Shown here: one piece after another, positions 1 to 5,933 of the stretch
How the letters are laid out: each line of letters begins with the position of its first letter
How positions within the stretch are numbered: the stretch's first letter is position 1
NCBI GenBank assembly: GCA_017307315.1
Contig: JAFKFF010000322.1
Coordinates: 1 to 6,597, forward strand
Reading direction: 5' to 3'
DNA length: 6,597 nt
Source: Alphaproteobacteria bacterium
GTDB taxonomy: Bacteria > Pseudomonadota > Alphaproteobacteria > Micropepsales > Micropepsaceae
Position numbers and translations under genes: made by a program
Notes under the pieces: model-generated
What the model saw: the letters and a program-made list of their open reading frames with translations, nothing else
What the model was told of the DNA's origin: nothing
Database searches by the model: none

Positions 1-259
1 GATCGTCGACAGTCAGGCCGGCCCAGTTGGAGATGAACTCCACGCCCACCAGGGCGGGGGCCTCACCGTTACCGGTGAGGCCCGAGCCGTGACACGCGGC
101 GCAATGCTGGGAGTATTGCACCATCCCGCGCGCAGCTTGCGCTTCGGTGTAAACCCCGTCCAGCACGGAACTGGACGTCTGCGCCGAGGCCGAACCGCCG
201 GCGGCGGCCGACATCGCAAGCGCGCTTGCAAACACGACAATTCTGCTACGCATGATCAT
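1..259 (-). CDS. Periplasmic cytochrome c, N-terminal part (gene runs off the window)
   Basis: The 86 visible codons encode a signal peptide followed by a class I cytochrome c haem site. The N-terminus (MIMRSRIVVF...) has a positive start, a hydrophobic stretch and a likely cleavage after ASA (residues 24-26). The haem motif CAACH lies at residues 53-57: Cys53 and Cys56 would bind haem c covalently and His57 would be one axial iron ligand. The Met ligand lies beyond the window edge. The following text (GNGEAPALVG, then FISNW) is typical of small cytochromes c that accompany PQQ dehydrogenases. The gene begins 16 bases after the dehydrogenase stop, so the two are very probably one operon and this protein is the likely electron acceptor. 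There are two in-frame starts (259 and 253); 259 has the better spacing from GAGGA at 277-273. The haem coding region contains a perfect hairpin (58-83). Family call is sure; partner role is inferred. Confidence 0.92.
   Translation of the reverse strand, partial: MIMRSRIVVFASALAMSAAAGGSASAQTSSSVLDGVYTEAQAARGMVQYSQHCAACHGSGLTGNGEAPALVGVEFISNWAGLTVDD
58..83 (-). repeat. Perfect 11-bp hairpin with GUAA tetraloop inside the cytochrome c gene
   Basis: Read on the minus strand, GGGCCTCACCG is followed by GTAA and then CGGTGAGGCCC, an exact reverse complement. The RNA would be an 11-bp, mostly G-C stem capped by GUAA, a member of the stable GNRA tetraloop class. It encodes the residues just after the CAACH haem motif. 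No T-tract follows, so it is not an intrinsic terminator. Function unknown. Confidence 0.7.
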
Positions 260-272
260 TGTCCGTATCAGA

Positions 273-278
273 TCCTCA
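273..278 (-). promoter_or_regulatory. Ribosome binding site overlapping the upstream stop codon
   Basis: On the minus strand the dehydrogenase stop TGA (278-276) runs directly into GGA, making GAGGA at 277-273. It stands 13 bases before the ATG at 259 and 19 before the ATG at 253, which favours 259. The overlap suggests that translation of the cytochrome is coupled to that of the dehydrogenase. Confidence 0.55.
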
Positions 279-2348
279 CTCGGCATCCGGCAGGGTGTAG
301 GCGACATATTCACCCGAATAGTTGCCGCCCGAGATCGCCACAATGATGTACTGCTTGCCGTTGACCATGTAGGTCATCGGCGAGCCCGACTGCGGCGCGG
401 GCATCAACAGATTGCCCACTTCCTTGCCGGTGGCCTGGTCGTAGGCGCGCAGCATGGCGCCGCGCGGATGTTCCGGCGTGGTGGTGATCTGCGGATCGCC
501 CGCAACGACCAGAGTCTTGGTCAGCATGTTGCCGATGCTGAGGCTGGCCTGGCCGGTGCGCGGGATGTTGAGGCCCTTCAGCGCCGGATGGTTGCGGATA
601 TTGTCCGGCGTGTCGCCATGCGGCGTCTGCCAGATGATTTCACCCCTATCCAGATTGATGGCGCTGATGGTGCCGTAAGGCGGCTTCATCAGCGGCAACC
701 CTTGGACGGAAGCGCGCACCGCGTTGCTCCGGCGCTGAGCCGGCTCGGCCGGCCGCTTGGGCGCGGGCGAAGCGTCGGCGCCTTCGTTGGTGCCGGCGGC
801 ATCGACCATGGTCACGGGCACGCCCGCCTGGCCCACGACATAAGGCAGGTCGGTGAAGCCCGGCGGCGGCGGCACCAGCCCCGTCAGATTCCAGCAACCG
901 TCGCAGCCATAGGTAAAGACGGTGTGGGTCTCGGGGTTGAAGGAGCCACCCGGCCAGTTGGTGCCGCCCGAAGCCGTGCCCGGGAGCAAGGTTCCGATCG
1001 GCCCGTCGGCCTTGGACAGCACCGGCGGAGTGTAGATCGGGCCAAGCTTGAACTTCTTCGCCAATTCCACCGCCTCGGCGCGCAGTGCCGGGGTGAAGTT
1101 GATCAACTCGTCGACCGAAGTGCCCGTGCGGGTATAAGGCTTGGGCTTGGAAGGAATGGGCTGGGTCGGCGAATACCATTCGCCCGGCACATTGCCCTTC
1201 TCCACCTTCTTCTCCGGGATCGGCCACACCGGCTTGCCGGTGATGCGGTCGAAGACATAGAGCATGCCCATCTTCGACGGGTTCGCGACCGCCTTGATCG
1301 CCTTGCCGTCGACATTGATGTCCATCAGCAAGGGCGCCGAGGACATGTCATAGTCCCAGATCTCGTGATGGATGAACTGGAAGTGCCATTTGGGCTTGCC
1401 GGTATCCAGATCGACCGCCACCAGGGTGTTGCCGTAGAGGCCGGTGCCCGGACGCTTGCCGCCATAGAAGTCCGAGGTCGGAGATTCCACCGGCAGATAG
1501 GCCAGATTGGCGACCGGATCGGCGGTGATCTGCGTCCACACGCCGGTGTTGCCGGTATATTCGTTGGAATTGTTCAGCCAGGTTTCCGCGCCGGGTTCGC
1601 CCTTTTGCGGAATGGTGCGGAACTGCCAGAGGCGCTTGCCGGTGCGCACGTCGAAGGCGCGCGCCGAACCCTTGTTGTTCTTGAAGCTGCTGGGTGTGAA
1701 GCCTTCGCGGAAGGCCGAACCCACCAACACCCTGTCGCCCACCACGGTCGGGGTCGAATGCAAGCCGATCTCGCCCGTGGTCAGATCCGGCTCGATCTTC
1801 TGGTCGTCATCCGCCTTCAGGTCGATCGCGCCATTGTTGCCGAAGCTGGTGATGCGCTGGCCGGTCTTGGCGTCGAGCGCGATCAGGAAGTAACCCGGCG
1901 TGACATAGAGGATGCGGGCTTCCTTGCCGTCCGTCCAATAAGCGACGCCGCGGCCCGAAAGCTGGCGGGGTGCGGCAGCGCCGCGCGCGCCTTCCTTCTC
2001 GCCATGCACCCAGAGAAGTTCGCCCGTCACCGCGTCCAGCGCGACCACGCCGCGGCGCGAGCCGGCGGTCGTATAGACCACGCCGTTGATTTCCAGCGGC
2101 GTGCCTTCGAGCTTGAACTCGGGACGATTGCCGATGTTGTCGGTCTTGAAGCGCCAGGCCACTTCCAGCTTGGAGAAGTTGGAGGCATTGATCTGGTCCA
2201 GCGATTTGAAACGGCTGCCGGTGATGTCACCTGTATAAGCCGTCCAATCCACATTCTGGCCCGTCTGCGCGAACGCCATCGAGCCGCCCAGGAGGATCGC
2301 GCCCAGCCCGGCGCCGGCAATCAATTTCTTCTTCATCGTCATCGTCAT
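276..2348 (-). CDS. Periplasmic PQQ-dependent dehydrogenase, glucose-dehydrogenase type
   Basis: This 690-residue quinoprotein probably oxidises a sugar or alcohol in the periplasm with pyrroloquinoline quinone. A signal peptide (MTMTMKKK, hydrophobic core, cleavage near AFA at 25-27) replaces the membrane-spanning N-terminus of Gcd, so the enzyme is soluble or only loosely attached. Beta-propeller docking motifs of the form A-x-D-x-x-T-G-x-x-x-W recur near residues 101-113, 155-167, 229-241, 309-321, 363-375, 561-573 and 633-645. The HHEIWDYD block (327-334) and NPSKMG match the Gcd block that holds the catalytic Asp and Lys; by spacing these are Asp332 and Lys359. Odd points are a CDGC motif (Cys482, Cys485), a Pro/Ala-rich charged insert (about 519-542), and a C-terminus reading SGGNYSGEY where Gcd proteins usually have AGGHG...G(T/D). 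The adjacent Cys-Cys pair of PQQ alcohol dehydrogenases was not seen. Start 2348 follows GAGAAGG by 5 bases. Family is firm; substrate is unknown. Confidence 0.94.
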   Translation of the reverse strand: MTMTMKKKLIAGAGLGAILLGGSMAFAQTGQNVDWTAYTGDITGSRFKSLDQINASNFSKLEVAWRFKTDNIGNRPEFKLEGTPLEINGVVYTTAGSRRGVVALDAVTGELLWVHGEKEGARGAAAPRQLSGRGVAYWTDGKEARILYVTPGYFLIALDAKTGQRITSFGNNGAIDLKADDDQKIEPDLTTGEIGLHSTPTVVGDRVLVGSAFREGFTPSSFKNNKGSARAFDVRTGKRLWQFRTIPQKGEPGAETWLNNSNEYTGNTGVWTQITADPVANLAYLPVESPTSDFYGGKRPGTGLYGNTLVAVDLDTGKPKWHFQFIHHEIWDYDMSSAPLLMDINVDGKAIKAVANPSKMGMLYVFDRITGKPVWPIPEKKVEKGNVPGEWYSPTQPIPSKPKPYTRTGTSVDELINFTPALRAEAVELAKKFKLGPIYTPPVLSKADGPIGTLLPGTASGGTNWPGGSFNPETHTVFTYGCDGCWNLTGLVPPPPGFTDLPYVVGQAGVPVTMVDAAGTNEGADASPAPKRPAEPAQRRSNAVRASVQGLPLMKPPYGTISAINLDRGEIIWQTPHGDTPDNIRNHPALKGLNIPRTGQASLSIGNMLTKTLVVAGDPQITTTPEHPRGAMLRAYDQATGKEVGNLLMPAPQSGSPMTYMVNGKQYIIVAISGGNYSGEYVAYTLPDAE

Positions 2349-2353
2349 TTCAG

Positions 2354-2360
2354 CCTTCTC
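2354..2360 (-). promoter_or_regulatory. Ribosome binding site of the PQQ dehydrogenase
   Basis: GAGAAGG at 2360-2354 is 5 bases before the ATG at 2348. Two more in-frame ATGs follow at 2342 and 2336 because ATGACG is repeated. The upstream in-frame extension to 2507 is rejected because it lacks a ribosome binding site and would bury the signal peptide behind an arginine-rich leader. Confidence 0.7.
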
Positions 2361-2472
2361 AGCGAATGTGGAAACCATGGAACAATCATATCGGGCCCAC
2401 GCCGTGGCGCAGGCCTGCACGCGATGACGAATTTCCGCCACCGCAGAATTCAGGACACAGTCCGGATTTAAT

Positions 2473-2526
2473 CTACGCGCCCTTCGCGCCCGCGGCCGTC
2501 TTCGCATTTCTGCGAATCATGGCCAT
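2473..2526 (-). CDS. Possible 17-residue leader peptide ORF
   Basis: A strong ribosome binding site, GGGAGGA at 2538-2532, is 5 bases before ATG GCC ATG, which opens an ORF ending at TAG (2475-2473). The predicted peptide is MAMIRRNAKTAAGAKGA, basic and Ala-rich, with no resemblance to PqqA (it lacks the conserved Glu and Tyr). A GAAA-loop hairpin (2516-2501) lies inside it, and it ends 124 bases before the dehydrogenase start. It could be a regulatory leader peptide, a real small protein or chance. The ribosome binding site is the main support. Confidence 0.25.
   Translation of the reverse strand: MAMIRRNAKTAAGAKGA
2501..2516 (-). repeat. Small hairpin with GAAA tetraloop in the dehydrogenase leader
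   Basis: On the minus strand TTCGCA-GAAA-TGCGAA forms a perfect 6-bp stem with a GNRA loop. It sits early in the possible leader ORF, just downstream of its ribosome binding site, so it could affect initiation there. No T-tract follows. Confidence 0.4.
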
Positions 2527-2635
2527 GAACATCCTCCCAAGACGTTATTTGCCGCCTTCTATTCGCCCCGAGCGTCAGGCCACTTCGGGCCTGTTGTCAC
2601 AAAGCTACCTTTCCCGTCCGGCTTCGGCAATAGCC

Positions 2636-2674
2636 AAAGAAAAGCCCGCCTATCCCTGTCGAGATAGGCGGGCT
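2636..2674 (-). terminator. Intrinsic terminator after the TonB-dependent receptor
   Basis: The arms AGCCCGCCTATC (2674-2663) and GATAGGCGGGCT (2654-2643) are perfect 12-bp complements around an 8-base loop. On the minus strand they run into TTTTCTTT (2643-2636). It lies 34 bases past the receptor stop codon and separates the receptor transcript from the dehydrogenase operon. Confidence 0.92.
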
Positions 2675-2708
2675 GATAACAAGTCAGGTATTCAGAGCGA
2701 ATCCCGGC

Positions 2709-5528
2709 TTAGAAGTTGAAGGTAATGCGGCCGTAATAGTAGCCGCCGTTCGGATTGTAGGCCGAACCGATATAGTTGCGGTTGATATTGGAGCCGGTAT
2801 TGACCAGCTGCGCCGCACCCGAGGACGCGCTGGGCGTGTTGGTCACGAACGGCGCGGTGTTCGGGCGGATGTTGAAGAGATTGTTCCCGCCGATCGCGAA
2901 CTGGAGCTGGTCCGTCACATTGTAACGGGCTTCCAGATCGGTGATGCCGACCGCGGCCTGATTCTCGGTATAGAACGGCGCACCGCCATTGGGCGTGCCG
3001 AAGCCGTGAACCGGACCGTAATAGGTCTCACGCAGCGTGATGCCGAACTCGTCCAGCGACCAGTTGGCCGACAGGTTGATCTTCTCCTGCGGGGCGCGAT
3101 GCGCGAGGGCGTAAAGGCCCGAGAAGCTGAAGAGAGAAATACCCGGCGCGCTGTTCGCAAGGACCTGCGGCACCGGCGCGACGCCAGACACGGAAGTCTG
3201 GGTATAGTTGCCGGCCAAGGTCCAATCGACCAAGCCATACTGACCGAAGTCGGTCGGGTAATTGACCGTCAGGTCGACACCCTGGGTCAGGCTGTTGATG
3301 CCGTTGATGAAGGCGGTGACGCCCGTCTGCACCACGGTCGGGTCGATCTGGTTGCCATGGGCCCGGATCGCGTCATTGACCAGCGACGAATTGATCGCGC
3401 CGCCCAGACCATAGATCGTATCCGTGCGCACGATGCGATTGCCCAAGGCGATGCTGTAGGCATCGAGCGTGACGCTCAGATCGTCCAGCGGATGGGCGAC
3501 GATGCCCACGCTGTACTGGGTCGAATTTTCCGGCTTCAGGTTTTCAATGCCCAGAACCTTGGCCGAGGCCGAGTTCGCCGGCAGCTGCACCGTGCCCGCG
3601 GTCGGGGTGACGTTGGTGGCCGAGTAGAACTCTTCCGCCAGGGTCGGGGCGCGGAAGCCGGTCGAGATCGTGCCGCGAAGCGCCAATTGCGGCGTGATGT
3701 CGTAACGCGCGGTGATCTTGCCGATCTTGGCATCGCCGAAGTCGGTGTAATGCTCGAACCGGCCGGCGACATCGAGCTGCAGCTCCGGAATGGGAGCGAC
3801 GGCCAGATCGATGTAACCCGCATAGTTCTTGCGGCTGTGCGTGCCCGCATCGGTCGCCGCGAAGCCCGGGAAGGACTGCGCGCCTTCCTTGTAGGAAGAG
3901 GCGAAATCGCCCTGCCGGATCTGGTAGGTATCCTCACGCGCTTCCACGCCGACCGCGACGTTCAGGGGCGACGCCAGGCCGACATTGAAGGGATGGCTCG
4001 CGTCCAAGGTGCCGATGAATTCCGTGGCGGTGAAAGTACCGTCGTAGAAGGTCGTGGGCGAAGTGTGGGTATCGATGAACAGCGAGCGGTTGCCCGAGTT
4101 CCAAGTGTAGATGTTGTCGATATCCTTGCCGTAGCCGAGGTTGGCGTCGACATCCCAGCCTGCCAGGTTGAACTTCAGGCCGGCATTGTACTGGTAGTCG
4201 TCTTCCTTCAGCACTTCCTGGGGATTGAAGCCTTGCGGCGCGAAGACCAGCTCGCCCGGCGTATAGAGCGTGCCCGCCTGGCCGGAGGAGATGACCTGGC
4301 CCGCGGAATTCAGGCCGTTGTTGCCCAGCGCGGTGACACCCGTGCCGGAGAAACCGTTGCTCACGCCGATCGCGCAGGCGGGGGTGACGCCGTTGGCGGT
4401 GACGGCGGTGTTGTAACCCTGCAAATTGGTCGCCGAGCAGGGCTGGTTGGAGCCCGGCGCCGCGATCACCTGGGTCGGCAGGCGGTCGTTTTCATTCGCC
4501 TTGGCGAAACGATGGCCGTAGCTGCCGAAGGTATAGAACTGGACATTGTCGGAAATGTCGTAGCCGGCATTGACCATCGCGGTGGTCAGCTGGAACTCGG
4601 CATCGCCCGAGATGTGGTTGACCCGCGGATAGCCCGGAATGTTCTGGCGCTGCGAGAGCGGAATGCAGACGCCGCCGGTGCACGGCACGATGCCCGCCGC
4701 GGCCTGATTGGCGGCGGTGGCCTTGGTGCCCGCGCTGACCTGGCCGAACGCCGAGCCCGTTGGCGCAGCCTGGATGGCGGCATTGCCGACAAAACCTTCC
4801 GAAACCACATTGCCGTTGGCGTCGATCAGGCGGTTGTCGGGGCCGCCATTCTGCGTGAAATTGTGATACTTCTTATCGACGGTGACGTTGACGAAGCCCT
4901 TGTCGAACAGCGGCATGCCCATGTTGAAGGACATGTCGTAGGACTGGCCTTCGTTGCTGTAATTCTGGCCGCTGACGAATTCGGCCTTGCCGCCGGACGA
5001 CTTCTTCTTGAGGATGATGTTGACCACGCCGGCGATGGCGTCGGTGCCGTACTGGGCCGCCGCGCCGTCGGTCAGCACTTCGATATGATCGATCGCCGCG
5101 GTCGGGATCAGCGAGATGTCGGGCGCCGCGCTACCACCGAAGGCGCCGCCGAGAACGTGTAGGTTGCCGGTGCCGTGACGACGCTTGCCGTTCACCATCA
5201 CCAGGGTGGCGTTCGGGGAGAGACCGCGCAGGGCCGCGGAGAGCGTCAGGTTGGCGAGGTCGCCGCCCACCGATTCCACGTTGAAGGACGGCACGGTCTG
5301 ACCCAGCGCCTGGCGAAGGTCCGCGGAGCCCGCGCCTTGCGTCAGGGTATCACTGCCCAGAACGGTGATCGGAGCGGCGCTGTCGGCCGCGGTCATGCCC
5401 TGCACGCGGGTACCGGTCACGACCACCGTTTCATCGCCGGAGGCATTTTGCGCCAATGCGGGCGCCGCGATCACGGCGAATGCCGTCACGGACGCGCCGA
5501 TGAGCAAGGTGTTTTTCAGATTGAGCAC
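2709..5528 (-). CDS. TonB-dependent outer-membrane receptor
   Basis: This 939-residue protein is a plugged outer-membrane beta-barrel that would import a scarce ligand using TonB-ExbB-ExbD energy. A signal peptide ends at ALA (24-26). It is followed by a TonB-box-like ETVVVTGTR (33-41) and a plug domain (about 50-180) with the family blocks VNGKRRH (112-118) and DGAAAQYGTDAIAGVVNIILKK (154-175). The barrel follows, with GFRAPTLAEE (624-633), ENLKPENS (662-669) and the terminal aromatic of GRITFNF. Four cysteines fall in two probable surface loops (283/288 and 364/385) and may form disulfides. The start is GTG: an in-frame TAG lies upstream, no ATG lies between, and AGGGGA is 8 bases before it. 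It is monocistronic, with a terminator directly behind it and another before its leader. The ligand cannot be told from sequence; substrate of the neighbouring dehydrogenase, PQQ or a metal chelate are all possible. Confidence 0.95.
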   Translation of the reverse strand: MLNLKNTLLIGASVTAFAVIAAPALAQNASGDETVVVTGTRVQGMTAADSAAPITVLGSDTLTQGAGSADLRQALGQTVPSFNVESVGGDLANLTLSAALRGLSPNATLVMVNGKRRHGTGNLHVLGGAFGGSAAPDISLIPTAAIDHIEVLTDGAAAQYGTDAIAGVVNIILKKKSSGGKAEFVSGQNYSNEGQSYDMSFNMGMPLFDKGFVNVTVDKKYHNFTQNGGPDNRLIDANGNVVSEGFVGNAAIQAAPTGSAFGQVSAGTKATAANQAAAGIVPCTGGVCIPLSQRQNIPGYPRVNHISGDAEFQLTTAMVNAGYDISDNVQFYTFGSYGHRFAKANENDRLPTQVIAAPGSNQPCSATNLQGYNTAVTANGVTPACAIGVSNGFSGTGVTALGNNGLNSAGQVISSGQAGTLYTPGELVFAPQGFNPQEVLKEDDYQYNAGLKFNLAGWDVDANLGYGKDIDNIYTWNSGNRSLFIDTHTSPTTFYDGTFTATEFIGTLDASHPFNVGLASPLNVAVGVEAREDTYQIRQGDFASSYKEGAQSFPGFAATDAGTHSRKNYAGYIDLAVAPIPELQLDVAGRFEHYTDFGDAKIGKITARYDITPQLALRGTISTGFRAPTLAEEFYSATNVTPTAGTVQLPANSASAKVLGIENLKPENSTQYSVGIVAHPLDDLSVTLDAYSIALGNRIVRTDTIYGLGGAINSSLVNDAIRAHGNQIDPTVVQTGVTAFINGINSLTQGVDLTVNYPTDFGQYGLVDWTLAGNYTQTSVSGVAPVPQVLANSAPGISLFSFSGLYALAHRAPQEKINLSANWSLDEFGITLRETYYGPVHGFGTPNGGAPFYTENQAAVGITDLEARYNVTDQLQFAIGGNNLFNIRPNTAPFVTNTPSASSGAAQLVNTGSNINRNYIGSAYNPNGGYYYGRITFNF

Positions 5529-5536
5529 GTGGTTAG

Positions 5537-5542
5537 TCCCCT
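5537..5542 (-). promoter_or_regulatory. Ribosome binding site supporting a GTG start of the receptor
   Basis: AGGGGA at 5542-5537 is 8 bases before GTG at 5528-5526. An in-frame TAG lies a little further upstream with no ATG between, so GTG is the only start that preserves the whole signal peptide. Confidence 0.75.
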
Positions 5543-5650
5543 GGTTTGCTGTTTTCTAAATTCTTGGTGGAAGCCAACCCAATGGATAATACCAACGGAT
5601 TAAATCCCTATACCTCAGCCCATAAATCCAGACTGTTCGACAGGTCTTAT

Positions 5651-5696
5651 TGCACCAAAGGATAGGTGTCTATCTCCTTTGGATAGGGTGAGTGCA
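5651..5696 (-). promoter_or_regulatory. Inverted-repeat element upstream of the receptor (candidate operator or RNA switch)
   Basis: On the minus strand CCAAAG-GA-GATAG-ACAC-CTATC-CTTTGG (5682-5655) folds into an 11-bp stem with a 2-base bulge and a 4-base loop. Outer pieces TGCAC (5651-5655) and GTGCA (5692-5696) are also complementary. Read on the plus strand, GGATAGGTG (5660) and GGATAGGGTG (5681) are near-direct repeats 21 bases apart, about two helix turns. No T-tract follows on either strand, so it is not a terminator. It lies 127-154 bases before the receptor start. Regulatory function is inferred. Confidence 0.4.
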
Positions 5697-5745
5697 CAAA
5701 AAGGGGGGTTACGCGCTTTTGTCCAAAATTCTGGGCCGGATCGGG

Positions 5746-5790
5746 CGGGAAATTCGACTTTGCAGCGCGGGCAGCCCGTCGGGAAATTCG
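5746..5790. repeat. Pair of 11-base direct repeats CGGGAAATTCG
   Basis: CGGGAAATTCG occurs at 5746-5756 and again at 5780-5790, 34 bases apart start to start, in the receptor upstream region. The two copies could be binding sites for one regulator, but two copies of 11 bases are weak evidence. Confidence 0.35.
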
Positions 5791-5876
5791 GATTCTACAA
5801 GTAAAATCAGATACCTATGTAATGACCTTATGTCACGCTCCAGCAACCCGATCGAGTGTTGCAGAACCGCGACATC

Positions 5877-5908
5877 AAAAAAAAAGCGGATGCTGACGCA
5901 TCCGCTTT
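5877..5908 (-). terminator. Intrinsic terminator after the Rid-family gene
   Basis: On the minus strand AAAGCGGATGC, a GTCA loop and GCATCCGCTTT form a perfect 11-bp stem (8 G-C-rich pairs plus three A-T pairs). It runs into nine consecutive Ts (5885-5877). It lies 25 bases past the Rid stop codon and closes the cytochrome c-Rid transcript. Confidence 0.93.
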
Positions 5909-5933
5909 CGAACTATTTCGAGAGATCCGGCCG

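Larger units (their letters stand above)
2349..2635 (-). other. Intergenic leader of the PQQ dehydrogenase
   Basis: About 290 bases lie between the receptor terminator and the dehydrogenase start. Seen here on the minus strand: a possible 17-codon ORF (2526-2473) and three short inverted repeats. These are CAGGCC/GGCCTG (2593-2576, 6-base loop), TTCGCA/TGCGAA with a GAAA loop (2516-2501), and the 11-base palindrome CCACGCCGTGG (2407-2397). Because the receptor has its own terminator, a promoter for the dehydrogenase-cytochrome operon must lie here. No convincing -35/-10 pair could be picked by eye. Confidence 0.5.
5529..5876 (-). other. Gene-free leader and promoter region of the receptor
   Basis: No coding potential was found in these 348 bases on either strand. 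The region must hold the receptor promoter, since the ridA-like gene ends in a terminator just upstream. It contains a bulged hairpin (5655-5682), an 11-base direct repeat CGGGAAATTCG (5746-5756 and 5780-5790), the palindrome GGATTAAATCC (5597-5607) and a small bulged hairpin GACTGT/ACAGGTC (5631-5646). It is noticeably richer in A and T than the genes around it. No clear sigma-70 hexamer pair was identified by eye. Confidence 0.55.

Noticed and set aside
252..2471. A 739-codon plus-strand ORF opposite the PQQ dehydrogenase
   Set aside because: It is in exact codon register with the real gene, where stops arise only opposite rare TTA, CTA and TCA codons of a GC-rich gene. The product is a meaningless His/Arg/Gly-rich mix with no signal peptide or family motif.
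2349..2507. N-terminal extension of the dehydrogenase to an ATG at 2507
   Set aside because: It adds 53 residues, arginine-rich at the front, ahead of a normal signal peptide and has no ribosome binding site. The ATG at 2348 has one.
2473..2526. The small leader ORF as a PqqA-type precursor peptide
   Set aside because: It lacks the conserved Glu and Tyr that are joined to make PQQ, and no PQQ synthesis genes are nearby.
3006..5162. A 718-codon plus-strand ORF opposite the TonB-dependent receptor
   Set aside because: It has the same codon-register artefact, with no domain recognised, while the minus strand encodes an intact receptor.
5541..5620. Possible -35/-10 pairs for the receptor, such as TTGGGT with TTTAGA at 16-base spacing, or TATTAT near 5585
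   Set aside because: Each has only partial hexamer matches and several alternatives are equally good, so no promoter is called.
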